Part shown: positions 1 through 7,472 of the stretch, piece by piece
Layout of the letters: the number at the start of each line of letters is the position of its first letter
How positions within the stretch are numbered: position 1 is the first letter of the stretch
Assembly: GCF_025370785.1 (NCBI RefSeq)
Contig: NZ_JAMXFA010000036.1
Location: 1 to 64,000 of the forward strand
Reading direction: 5' to 3'
From: Laspinema olomoucense D3b
GTDB taxonomy: Bacteria > Cyanobacteriota > Cyanobacteriia > Cyanobacteriales > Laspinemataceae
DNA length: 64,000 nt
Notes under the pieces: model-generated
Told to the model about the DNA's origin: nothing
Databases searched by the model: none
What the model saw: the letters and a program-made list of their open reading frames with translations, nothing else
Made by a program: the position numbers and the translations under genes

Positions 1-291
1 TGTTTATTGGTGCAGGAATAGGGGCCTCTTGTTCATTTACCCCCCCTGCTTTTTATAACTTTTTCAGCAAACCCTAACTATGGATGTAGGGCGATCGCTC
101 CTAAAACTAACCATCGGTGGTACTTGTGCCTGGGAGTGATGGCAGAGGGGATGAGGGAGTTTCCCTAGAAAATCAGGATTTAACCAAAGCGGTGGGGAAA
201 GCCATAGCCGCCGTCATCACCCTCGCCGCCAAATCCTAAAAAGAGCAAGATCGATTCAGATCAATTTCAGCTCAACTAATGAGGAAATATA
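1..291. other. Left-edge region without a supported gene
   Basis: No complete gene is visible. One frame is open from about 111 to a TAA at 237-239 and ends in an Ala/Val/Ile-rich stretch, but it has no ATG and no recognisable domain, so it may be the decayed end of a gene cut by the window edge. The stretch 241-291 is the likely leader of the gene that starts at 292; a GAGGA at 281-285 is a plausible ribosome binding site. Confidence 0.4.
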
Positions 292-657
292 ATGTCAGAA
301 GGGAAAAAGCAACAGTTTAACGCTCCAGTGGGCAGTGTGGATAATCAAGGTACTCAACATAATGTGGCGGGAGTCAACCACGGGATTCAGCAGACTAACA
401 CCTCGGCTCCTGAACTACAGGCTACAGTACAAGAGATTCAAACTTTGCTTTCCAGTTTAGACGTGACTCAGGCAACCACTACGAGTGAACAGATGAGGCT
501 CGCGGGAATAGTCATTGCCAAAATTGAGGATCAGCCCACCTTTAAGCAACGAGCAATCCGGGCGGCGCAGGGTGGACTGATGGAATTACTCAAGCAAACT
601 CCAGTCGGGGCGTTCGTTGCTGGGGCGATCGAGGGTTGGACAAAAGAGAAAGATTAG
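292..657 (+). CDS. Small NACHT-associated protein with G/N/Q-rich N-terminal motif
   Basis: A 121-residue protein of no assigned function. Residues about 15-37 form a Gly/Asn/Gln-rich segment (VGSVDNQGTQHNVAGVNHGI) and residues about 40-120 look wholly helical, ending in a hydrophobic, Gly/Ala-containing helix (VGAFVAGAIEGW). The next gene, 3 bases downstream, is a NACHT NTPase that begins with a closely similar motif (NVAGVNYGVQ), so the two were probably co-transcribed and act together. Shared short N-terminal motifs between a bacterial NLR-type NTPase and its neighbour are known from amyloid signalling pairs (BASS/RHIM-like motifs), where the small partner is the effector. That role is inference; what is seen is the motif sharing, the helical body and the operon spacing. 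The start has GAGGA 7 bases upstream. Confidence 0.75.
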   Translation: MSEGKKQQFNAPVGSVDNQGTQHNVAGVNHGIQQTNTSAPELQATVQEIQTLLSSLDVTQATTTSEQMRLAGIVIAKIEDQPTFKQRAIRAAQGGLMELLKQTPVGAFVAGAIEGWTKEKD

Positions 658-660
658 TCT

Positions 661-2250
661 ATGTCAGAGCCAACTAATCAAAATACAGGAAGTCAAGGAA
701 ACCAGGGCCAGCAAGGGAATGTTGCTGGTGTTAATTATGGTGTTCAAAATACTTTCAACGTTAGTGAGGGGCGATCATTATCTAAACAGGAGTATCGCAA
801 TCGTCAAAATATATTGACTCAGATGCGAACCGAGGTAGAAAGCCGTTTAACCCAGTCTATCCACCGGGCGGCGTTCGTGAATTTGGGCAAAGAACAGCAA
901 CCCCAGCAGGTGCAACGTCCTTGGGATATGTCGGTGAAGGTGGGTGAACAGCGCAGCGTTCAGTTACCCCCCCAGACGACGATTCTGGATGTATTTGATA
1001 ATCCCACCATTTCCGGCAAGTTCCTGATTTTAGGCAAACCGGGGGGCGGCAAAACCACGACCTTATTAGAGTTAGCGGAAGCCTTGATTGCGCGCGCAGA
1101 AGGGGATAGCGATGCCCCCATTCCGGTGATTTTGGAGCTTTCGACTTGGCAGGAGGTGACCAAACGGGAGTTTCCCAAAGTCTGGAAACAGAAAAAATAT
1201 GACCCTTCGATTAAGGAGTGGGTTCTGTCTCAGCTTATCAGTAAGGGGGTGAGTCAGAACATCGGGGAACAGTGGCTTCGGGAGAAGGAGTTAGTGCTGT
1301 TGTTGGATGGGTTGGATGAATTGCAGCCGGAACGTCAGGGGAAGTGTGTCCGAGCAATTAATCAGTTTTTAGGGGGTGAGTTTTCGCCGTTGCATTTGGT
1401 GGTGTGCAGTCGCAAGGAGGAATATGAAAACTATGAGGAAATGTTGCAGTTAAATGGGGCAATTTGTTTGGAGGATTTGACGAATGAGCAAATTCGGGAT
1501 TATTTTGCTTCGGTCAATCTAGGGGAGTTTTGGGAGAGCATCAAGGAGTCGGAGAAGATTGTCAACTTTATTCGTCAACCGTTGTTTTTAGCCATTACGA
1601 GTCTTGCTTATCAGCAGATTGATGTTGAGGAGTGGCGGACTTTAAATACCGAAGAGGAAGCAATCAATTATTTGCTTGGCGTTTATCGGTTTGAGAGACT
1701 GGGTAAAAAGCACAAAAGTACATTGTATCCCAATCAGGTGCCTGAATGGTTAATTACAAAAAATAGATTGATTAAGATTTCCAAAATTATGGAAAAATAT
1801 GAATCAAATTCATTTAATTTTTCCGAAAAAAACTTGGAAATCATAGATTCTTCTATTCAAAAGACAATAATAAATACAATCCCATTATTGCCTTATCTTT
1901 TAGTTCTATTTTATATTTTATTGTACTTAACTTTTTTTGCATTCAACCCAACTATTGCAAAGATATTAATGAATTTAGAGACTATTTTTGTGATCTGCTT
2001 AACTTTATTTATTATGTTTGATTCTTCTAAGACATTACGAAGAAATATTAAAATTAAAGTAATAGACACTATACTTCCGAGATTTGTTGTTATTAAAACT
2101 TTTAAATTATATATTTTAGAATTTTTTATTTTAGGTTTAATAGAGATAAAAAATATCTTTCTAAAAAGTCTTAAAATTCAAAAATCGCTCAAAAAATCAG
2201 AACGAAAACTAGATAGAAAAAATAGGGGGGTAAGTGAAATAAAAAATTAA
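661..2250 (+). CDS. NACHT-domain NTPase, N-terminal part up to an in-frame TAA
   Basis: NLR-like STAND NTPase of 529 residues before the stop. Residues 1-40 carry the Gly/Asn/Gln-rich motif shared with the upstream small protein. The NACHT domain follows: Walker A GKPGGGKTTT at about residue 121-130, Walker B LLLDGLDE at about 216-223, and the sensor-like VVCSRKEEY at about 245. From about residue 400 the coding DNA becomes very AT-rich and encodes two hydrophobic membrane segments. The TAA at 2248-2250 is followed in the same frame by 114 further sense codons (to 2592) whose translation matches the usual C-terminus of cyanobacterial NACHT membrane proteins, so the ancestral product was about 643 residues. 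The family acts in antiviral or programmed-death responses in bacteria. Whether the truncated protein still works is not known. Confidence 0.85.
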   Translation: MSEPTNQNTGSQGNQGQQGNVAGVNYGVQNTFNVSEGRSLSKQEYRNRQNILTQMRTEVESRLTQSIHRAAFVNLGKEQQPQQVQRPWDMSVKVGEQRSVQLPPQTTILDVFDNPTISGKFLILGKPGGGKTTTLLELAEALIARAEGDSDAPIPVILELSTWQEVTKREFPKVWKQKKYDPSIKEWVLSQLISKGVSQNIGEQWLREKELVLLLDGLDELQPERQGKCVRAINQFLGGEFSPLHLVVCSRKEEYENYEEMLQLNGAICLEDLTNEQIRDYFASVNLGEFWESIKESEKIVNFIRQPLFLAITSLAYQQIDVEEWRTLNTEEEAINYLLGVYRFERLGKKHKSTLYPNQVPEWLITKNRLIKISKIMEKYESNSFNFSEKNLEIIDSSIQKTIINTIPLLPYLLVLFYILLYLTFFAFNPTIAKILMNLETIFVICLTLFIMFDSSKTLRRNIKIKVIDTILPRFVVIKTFKLYILEFFILGLIEIKNIFLKSLKIQKSLKKSERKLDRKNRGVSEIKN

Positions 2251-2592
2251 ATTTTTTATTTAGATTTTATGTTATTGTTGGCATGGATTGCAAAAATTTT
2301 TATAAGGGTAATAGTTGCTACAATAGTTACTATTATTCTATATCCGGTGTTTTTCTTTATAACGTCGCTTATAGTTTTTATCATTATTCTTGGGTTAGAA
2401 TTATATAACTTTTTTCGCCGCTTTATTTTACGTTTAACCCTGTGGCTAACAGGTCAAATGCCCTGGAATATCACTCGCTTCCTCGACTACTGTACAGAAC
2501 GCCTCATCCTGCAACGAGTCGGCGATCGCTACCGCTTCATCCATCGCCTCGTGCAAGAACACTTCGCCAACCTGGAAATCCAGAAAGAGTAA
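2251..2592 (+). pseudogene. C-terminal remainder of the NACHT protein after the in-frame stop
   Basis: This stretch continues the reading frame of the NACHT gene after the TAA at 2248-2250 with no frameshift. An internal ATG at 2269 would give 107 residues. It encodes two strongly hydrophobic helices, then the soluble tail GQMPWNITRFLDYCTERLIL and RYRFIHRLVQEHFA, which is the conserved ending of cyanobacterial NACHT-transmembrane proteins. It therefore belongs to the same protein. It could be expressed separately from the internal ATG, but no convincing ribosome binding site is visible. The most likely reading is a nonsense mutation in a formerly intact gene; a sequencing error cannot be excluded. 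Confidence 0.75.
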
Positions 2593-2662
2593 AACCCAAT
2601 CAAAGAAAACCCTTCCTCAAAACTCAATTAAAATATCACTGTATCCTCAACCCCATAAAACG

Positions 2663-2911
2663 ATGAACCCAACTCAATATCAACTCTCCCTCAGCTTTGA
2701 ACAAGTGTTGAGCCTCGTCAAACAACTACCGGAGGCTGACAAATTAAAACTCAGTGAAGCATTATCCAAAGAATTGCTAGATAGCAAACTGACTCATCTT
2801 CTCCAATCCTTCAAGACTGATGAACTCTCCTTAGCAGAAATCACCCAAGAAGTCGAAGCGGTAAGAACAGAAATTCATGCCCAGCAAACCGCCCATTTTT
2901 GTGCATTCTAA
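2663..2911 (+). CDS. Orphan antitoxin-like small helical protein
   Basis: An 82-residue mostly helical protein. Its pattern (LSFEQVLSLVKQLPEADKLKLSEAL at the N-terminus, then LSLAEITQEVEAVR near the end) is that of the small cyanobacterial antitoxins normally encoded just upstream of a PIN-type or RelE-type toxin. Here no toxin follows: the end of the protein (HFCAF) is unlike the family's usual charged ending and the next 140 bases are non-coding, beginning with a dispersed palindromic repeat at 2923. The toxin partner seems to have been lost and the antitoxin end altered. It starts 70 bases after the NACHT reading frame. Function as an antitoxin is inferred from family resemblance only. Confidence 0.6.
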   Translation: MNPTQYQLSLSFEQVLSLVKQLPEADKLKLSEALSKELLDSKLTHLLQSFKTDELSLAEITQEVEAVRTEIHAQQTAHFCAF

Positions 2912-2922
2912 TCCAGCGACAT

Positions 2923-2990
2923 AGAAACCCGGTTTCTGGCAACTTGGCTATAATAGTCGTAACCCCCTTAGCCACTCCTCAACTTAAATC
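2923..2990. repeat. Dispersed palindrome plus conserved leader, copy 1
   Basis: The 15-base near-palindrome AGAAACCCGGTTTCT (2923-2937) is followed by a segment (TTGGCTATAATAGT) ending near 2990. The same palindrome and the same following segment recur at 4071-4130, giving about 65 bases of similarity upstream of two different antitoxin-type genes. The segment contains TATAAT at 2949-2954, so it might carry a promoter, although no good -35 box is evident. Confidence 0.7.
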
Positions 2991-3054
2991 AGTTTAATGA
3001 TGAGTTGGCGTAAATCAAGTACAATTATAAATCAATCACTACTCAGAAAAATTC

Positions 3055-3324
3055 ATGCTGAACATAGAACTAGACCAAGAAACCGAAGCCCGTTTAGTGG
3101 AAATTTTAGCCAGGGAAAAAACGACTAGCGATGAATTGATTAAACGCTTGGTTAAAGAACGCTGGTTGAGTTTGCAACCCCGCCAAACTATTGTCGAAAG
3201 ATTGGGCGGACATCCTGAACATCTGTTAGAAGATGCGCCTCCTGATTTATCAGAACGGGCCAATCGAAAAAAGGCGATCGCTGATTATTTGAAAAAGAGA
3301 CATCCTCAATACGATTTGCAATGA
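3055..3324 (+). CDS. Antitoxin of a PIN-domain toxin-antitoxin module
   Basis: An 89-residue protein with a ribbon-helix-helix-like N-terminus (LNIELDQETEARLVEILARE, TTSDELIKRLVKERW) and a flexible, charged C-terminal half, as expected for a VapB-like antitoxin that binds DNA with its first half and the toxin with the second. Its TGA overlaps the ATG of the PIN toxin gene (ATGA at 3321-3324), a spacing typical of translationally coupled antitoxin-toxin pairs. The pair is probably autoregulated by the complex binding the short intergenic region upstream, as is common for these modules; no operator was identified. Confidence 0.8.
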   Translation: MLNIELDQETEARLVEILAREKTTSDELIKRLVKERWLSLQPRQTIVERLGGHPEHLLEDAPPDLSERANRKKAIADYLKKRHPQYDLQ

Positions 3325-3749
3325 CCTACTATCCTGTAATTCTTGTAGATAGTGGAATTTTAGTCGCTTACTACAGTGCTAAAGATCCCTATCATCAACA
3401 GGTACGAGTCTTCTTTGAAAGATGTACCAGTAACCTAGTCACTACTGTTGGCTGTGCTACTGAGGTTATGTGGCTTTTAAGTTCTAATTGGCGAATACAA
3501 AATCTGTTTTTAGAGGCAGTTGCTAAGGGGGTTTTTGAAACAATCCCACTGCTGCCTGAAGATTTTTCCCGCATTGCTGAACTGAATCAGCAATATGCAG
3601 ATTTGCCCGGAGATTTTGCGGATTTGTCTCTAGTTGCTATTTCAGAACGACTGAATATTCCAGCTATTGCTACTTTAGATAGTGATTTTGATGTGTATCG
3701 CCGTTATCGAAAACAGGCTTTTGAACGCGCATTTATCCCTGAATCATGA
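3321..3749 (+). CDS. vapC: PIN-domain (VapC-type) toxin ribonuclease
   Basis: A 142-residue PIN-domain protein, the usual size for VapC toxins, which are Mg-dependent ribonucleases that cut tRNA or rRNA. The acidic metal-binding residues are recognisable: VDSGILVAYYS near the N-terminus, TEVMWLL in the second motif, GDFADLSLVA and TLDSDFD in the C-terminal half. It overlaps the upstream antitoxin gene by 4 bases. It appears complete, with all expected acidic positions kept, so it is likely active and held in check by its partner. Confidence 0.85.
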   Translation: MTYYPVILVDSGILVAYYSAKDPYHQQVRVFFERCTSNLVTTVGCATEVMWLLSSNWRIQNLFLEAVAKGVFETIPLLPEDFSRIAELNQQYADLPGDFADLSLVAISERLNIPAIATLDSDFDVYRRYRKQAFERAFIPES

Positions 3750-3833
3750 AGCGATTTTTACGGTTATAGATGATTTTTAGGAGCTAGTGATAAAACCTCA
3801 AATCAATACTTGAGTAACGACAACGGCACGAGG

Positions 3834-4055
3834 ATGGAAGTTTTCAAAGAATTTGTTGTTTGCATCAAAAATACAGACTATGCGGATTCCCTAGAAGTTC
3901 GCAAGATTTATCAAGTCTTACCCGGCTCAAAAGCGAATAGTCATCAAATGCTGCGGATAATTGATGAATCAGGGGAAGATTATCTCTATCCTAACTCCTA
4001 TTTTATGCCCATTGAACTATCCGCTCCTCTGCAACAAGTTCTGGAAATGTCTTAG
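3834..4055 (+). CDS. Conserved cyanobacterial hypothetical protein
   Basis: A 73-residue protein from the ATG at 3834 (an in-frame TTG at 3810 would add 8 residues, but MEVFKEFVVCIKN is the family-like beginning). The sequence KEFVVCIKNTDYADSLEVRKIYQVLPG and the ending GEDYLYPNSYFMPIELS resemble a short protein often seen in cyanobacterial genomes beside toxin-antitoxin genes. It looks like a small beta-rich domain that could bind nucleic acid or protein. No function is assigned. It lies 84 bases after the VapC-type gene on the same strand. Confidence 0.65.
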   Translation: MEVFKEFVVCIKNTDYADSLEVRKIYQVLPGSKANSHQMLRIIDESGEDYLYPNSYFMPIELSAPLQQVLEMS

Positions 4056-4070
4056 GTTGAGTGGAATCAA

Positions 4071-4130
4071 AGAAACCGGGTTTCTGGAAAATTGGCTACA
4101 ATAGTATCAACCCTTACCCTCTCCTCAAGA
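4071..4130. repeat. Dispersed palindrome plus conserved leader, copy 2
   Basis: AGAAACCGGGTTTCT (4071-4085) followed by a segment (TTGGCTACAATAGT) that matches, with a few changes, the copy at 2923-2990. It ends right at the ATG of the DUF433-like remnant at 4130. Confidence 0.7.
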
Positions 4131-4261
4131 TGACATTCACGACCGATACTCCTGTAACTTGGCAATACCTAGAGATTGATGCTCAAAATCAGGCAACCAT
4201 TGCCCAGAGTCGCGTTTCAGTTGCCCAACTGATTCAAGAAAAACACGCCCACGCCTGGAGT
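4130..4261 (+). pseudogene. Truncated DUF433-type antitoxin fragment
   Basis: From ATG 4130 the frame encodes MTFTTDTPVTWQYLEIDAQN, then SRVSVAQLIQEKHAHAWS, which follows the pattern of the N-terminal half of DUF433 antitoxins (VapB-like proteins of about 75-110 residues). After the tryptophan-serine at about 4260 the family similarity ends, and the rest of the open frame (to 4327) is simply the antisense of the 3' end of the opposing PIN gene. The conserved C-terminal half is missing, so this is best read as a gene fragment cut by the neighbouring toxin-antitoxin module. Confidence 0.55.
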
Positions 4262-4681
4262 TTATTCAGTACATTTATCAACAAACCTATCTGGAGTCAG
4301 AATTTCTATGGATTGAAAAGGATTTAACACCAATAAATCCAAATCTCCGGTAATCATGAAATTAGCATTACCACTAACAGCTAACTCTAAAAATTTATTG
4401 TCTTTTTTATCTCTACAAATTGTGATTGCCTCTGTAATCTTGACCAATTGGCAGGAATTGATGAATTTAATTAAAAACAGTTGTCTTTCTTCCGGAGAAA
4501 GGTATTTGTCAAACTTGGGACGATTCAGAACTTGCCCTAATTCACTTAAAGTTGCTTCAGAGTATAAAATTATTCCTTGTTCTTCTGCTAACTCTAACGC
4601 CCGAAATGGAACTGATGACTTAAACAGTAAAGCACTGATTAACACATTGGTATCGATGACAAATTTACTGGTCATTGTCAT
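4262..4681 (-). CDS. PIN-domain toxin ribonuclease
   Basis: A 139-residue PIN-family protein of the group annotated as putative toxin-antitoxin toxin component. Motifs: FVIDTNVLISALLF with the first Asp at about residue 9, EATLSELGQVLNRPKF with the conserved Glu, CRDKKDNKFLELAV with two acidic residues, and MITGDLDLL with the last Asp. All catalytic positions are present. Its start overlaps the end of the antitoxin gene by 17 bases, so the two are translationally coupled. Its 3' end overlaps a truncated antitoxin on the other strand. Confidence 0.85.
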   Translation of the reverse strand: MTMTSKFVIDTNVLISALLFKSSVPFRALELAEEQGIILYSEATLSELGQVLNRPKFDKYLSPEERQLFLIKFINSCQLVKITEAITICRDKKDNKFLELAVSGNANFMITGDLDLLVLNPFQSIEILTPDRFVDKCTE

Positions 4682-4892
4682 CGTCTAAAATATCTTGTAA
4701 AATTTCTGGGGTTAAGCCTCGTTGTTGTGCTTTGTCTGAAATTTCTGCCATCACCTCAGTGAAACGCTTGTCGTATAAGTTTCCTCGTAAAAATAACTGA
4801 ACAATATGACTTAGCTGTTTCTGGATTTCCGGGTTAGCCTGTTCAAATGCCGCCTTAATCTCTTCATCAACCTGAAGAATAATACTAGCCAT
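4665..4892 (-). CDS. Antitoxin of the PIN module
   Basis: A 75-residue protein from the ATG at 4892 (MASIILQVDEEIKAAFEQA); an upstream ATG at 4913 would add 7 residues but fits the family less well. The sequence is helical with an acidic tail ending DDDND. It lies upstream of, and overlaps, the PIN toxin gene, the normal antitoxin-first order. This antitoxin family is common in cyanobacteria. DNA binding and toxin neutralisation are inferred from family and position. Confidence 0.75.
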   Translation of the reverse strand: MASIILQVDEEIKAAFEQANPEIQKQLSHIVQLFLRGNLYDKRFTEVMAEISDKAQQRGLTPEILQDILDDDNDQ

Positions 4893-5151
4893 AGTTTTCT
4901 TGTCAATTGGCAATTTAGGGTTTGACCCAATTATAGCATCACATCCTGCCCCGCTTTAGACATCCCCCTGTGACGGTGGTTGTCCCTCAACCCCTCGCCG
5001 AGTGGCGACTGCCGCAATACCTAGAAAGGGACCCAGGTTTTCTCTCCATACTGACGAATTCCTAAAAGTGTCTTTAACTTTAATGATTTGCCCCAGACAG
5101 AATAACTTTTGAGAAAAACTCAGGTTTTTTCCCTCAATCATTAAATTTATT

Positions 5152-6963
5152 CTATCGAAATCCTAATAGTCTCAACACGGGCATTAGTAAATAGTAACTA
5201 CAACCCAGACAAAAACTGCCGGTCATTCCGAGGAGGGCAAAAAAGGCGATGCTATCCCAGAATTGCGGCATTCCGATTCCCGAGGTGGCGGAAAATAGGT
5301 CTAAAATTAGGGGAAAATATGAACTATAGAGAAAGACGGCCATCACGATCGCAGTCCCGATCGCACTCATGGTCGCATGGAATAGTTGTGGTTTGGGTAA
5401 TCCTAACCCCAGGGTAATAGAGGCGATCGCAATTGCTGTAAATCCAACTAAATCCGGTGCAGCTAGGGTCTCACTGGTTGAACTCACCGCTAATACAAAC
5501 CATCCCAATCCATACCCAAATACTCCCATCAAGCCAGCCACGATAAATCGTCTTTGTTGTCCAAAACTTCCCGCTTCAGTTAATCCCAAAGCTGTACCTA
5601 AACCTGCCATTCCAAATAAAATTGCCACCGGATCAACGGCCAGTTGTAGATTAGGAAACCATTGTGCGATTAACTCACTTAGGCGGCTGCTGAGTCGGCT
5701 GCCCACAGGTAACCAATAGGCTAAGGCAAATCCGACTCCGGCACCGACACTCGCACCTAATCCGCCTAAGATAGTTCCTAATAAGGTATCAAAGCAGGCT
5801 GTAAATACCCAACTAATCAGATCTAAGGTGGTGCTCAGGATGCTTTCTAGGGTTTTGTAACTGACTATGCCTAGGGTGGCGATCGCCTTAATCGTCAATG
5901 TACCCACTCCCCAGCAAAATTTGATACTGTGCCTAGATGCCACCGCCGCAAACTCCGCCAAACGTCCACCCAGTCCCTGGTTGCGCTTGCGGACTAAGGT
6001 TTTTAAATACGAACCTTGTCCCAGTCGTCCTTGCAGTTCTGTTGCACTATCTAATCGCTTGTCAACCTGAAACTCCAGCATTTCATCGATGACCTTCACG
6101 AGATTCAGACTCACCCTGGCATGAGGATGCCAGCGACATTCTCCCGACATTCCATCATCGAAGTCCGTTGGAGATCGCCCGGTTAGCAGAAAAATTGCCG
6201 TTCGTCCCAAGGCATAAAAATCCGCTGCCGGTCCCACGGAACTCCCCATCATCTGTTCTGGAGGACTGTAACCCGGGGAGAACAACCGCGTGGAACTCGC
6301 CTGCTTGCCGCTGAGTTGTTTCACCCCGCCAAAATCGATCGCCACCAGTTGACCCACTGCACTTCCCCCCATCCTTCTATTAAATAAGGAGAAAGGAGTA
6401 CCCGTATTTGTCGGAGTCGCCGCCATGCGAACCATCAAATTTGTCGGTTTCAGGTCCCGGTGAATAATGGAATGGCGGTGCAACTCTTCCAGAATATCTG
6501 CTGCCTGCATCAACCAATCCACCACCAACGCCTCGGGAAACCCTTGGGGATAATCTCGGTGTAGCATCTCATCCAATGTAAACCCCTCGATTTTTTCCAT
6601 GACGAGACAAGGAAGGGTATGGGGTTGGGGATGTTTGAGAGAAATCTGAAAATAACCATCGCGATCGACCTTGGGAATTCCTGGGTGGGTCAGACTCGCC
6701 AAAACCGATGCCTCTTGTTCAAAGAGTTCCAAGGCTTTAGGCGATCGCTCACCCAACACCTTTAAGACTCGTTCCCGGTCCGTCCGCCGGTCATAAACGG
6801 TGAAAGTGACAGCAAAACCGCCGGTCCCTAATTTTTGTAAAGGAAGGTAACGGCCATTTAAAATCAGGGGGGTTCCACAACTATCACAAAAGTGATGACT
6901 CCGACTTTGGCCGGTGGGACTTGGACAATCCGGGTTGATGCAGTGGAGGAAAGCTGGCTGCAT
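5152..6963 (-). CDS. Membrane-anchored Ser/Thr protein kinase with zinc ribbon
   Basis: About 603 residues from ATG 6963; another ATG at 7029 would add 22 residues. The protein starts with a zinc-ribbon-like CxNPDC...FCDSCG motif, then a Hanks-type kinase domain: glycine loop KLGTGGFAVTF, catalytic Lys in RVLKVLG, HRDLKPTN catalytic loop and IDFGGVKQ in place of canonical DFG, followed by SPGYSPPEQM. The C-terminal 250 residues contain four or five hydrophobic segments, so the kinase is anchored in a membrane with the catalytic part in the cytoplasm. This is a common architecture for cyanobacterial signalling kinases; the substrates are unknown. The gene is divergent from rbcL and stands alone. 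Confidence 0.9.
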   Translation of the reverse strand: MQPAFLHCINPDCPSPTGQSRSHHFCDSCGTPLILNGRYLPLQKLGTGGFAVTFTVYDRRTDRERVLKVLGERSPKALELFEQEASVLASLTHPGIPKVDRDGYFQISLKHPQPHTLPCLVMEKIEGFTLDEMLHRDYPQGFPEALVVDWLMQAADILEELHRHSIIHRDLKPTNLMVRMAATPTNTGTPFSLFNRRMGGSAVGQLVAIDFGGVKQLSGKQASSTRLFSPGYSPPEQMMGSSVGPAADFYALGRTAIFLLTGRSPTDFDDGMSGECRWHPHARVSLNLVKVIDEMLEFQVDKRLDSATELQGRLGQGSYLKTLVRKRNQGLGGRLAEFAAVASRHSIKFCWGVGTLTIKAIATLGIVSYKTLESILSTTLDLISWVFTACFDTLLGTILGGLGASVGAGVGFALAYWLPVGSRLSSRLSELIAQWFPNLQLAVDPVAILFGMAGLGTALGLTEAGSFGQQRRFIVAGLMGVFGYGLGWFVLAVSSTSETLAAPDLVGFTAIAIASITLGLGLPKPQLFHATMSAIGTAIVMAVFLYSSYFPLILDLFSATSGIGMPQFWDSIAFFALLGMTGSFCLGCSYYLLMPVLRLLGFR

Positions 6964-7029
6964 AAGTTTTTTAAAATCACCCCCAAGGGCGATCGCGCAA
7001 CAAAGGGGATCAGGATTAAAGGGTCTCAA

Positions 7030-7472
7030 GGCCAGGGTTGCGATCGCATTGTGGAACGTTCGTCCCCCCTGTATCCGGGTCAGGAAGCAGAACCCATCGC
7101 CTTCTTAACTGCGATCAATTGTATCGTTCCTGCTGCTCCCCACACCGAAATTCTGCCCGTCCTCGCCAAACTGAGCGTTTTATTATATCAGAAAGTTACC
7201 GTTTTATATTATAACAAAAAATTAATATTTATAACGAAAAATAAAGAAATATTATCGAGGAATAAAAGAACAATGATGTTTAACTTATTGTTTTCCTGAT
7301 ACTATTGTTATGCAGCAAAACGAAGCAGCCGACTGATTTCGCTCCACCGATCCCCGACGTGGGTTTGGTAAGCAATAGTACCCAGATAAGTGAATAGCTT
7401 GTCAGGAGAACTAAAAACCAGGACAACTGCAACGATTTTCGATGATTCCGATGATTCCTAGGAAGGGGGATT
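7030..7472. promoter_or_regulatory. rbcL upstream region
   Basis: About 440 bases between the divergent kinase and rbcL. The part 7180-7290 is strongly AT-rich. A weak promoter candidate is TTAACT (7280-7285) with TATTGT (7303-7308), 17 bases apart, each 4 of 6 to consensus. It would give a leader of about 160 bases containing the GTAN8TAC site at 7368. A good ribosome binding site (AGGAAGGGGGA) lies just before the rbcL ATG. Confidence 0.4.
7368..7381. promoter_or_regulatory. Perfect NtcA-type site GTAN8TAC upstream of rbcL
   Basis: The sequence GTAAGCAATAGTAC matches the NtcA consensus GTA-N8-TAC exactly and is centred about 98 bases before the rbcL start codon. NtcA is the global nitrogen regulator of cyanobacteria and has been reported to bind upstream of rbcL in Anabaena. 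No TAN3T -10 box lies at the 20-24 base distance expected for activation, so a repressing or modulating role is more likely if the site is used. Confidence 0.5.

Noticed and set aside
4262-4327. Coding extension of the DUF433-like frame
   Set aside because: These codons are the antisense of the PIN gene's 3' end and have no DUF433 similarity.
4956-5141. Open frame of 61 codons on the minus strand
   Set aside because: No start context or family resemblance; it lies in the spacer between the antitoxin and the kinase and includes repeat-like text.
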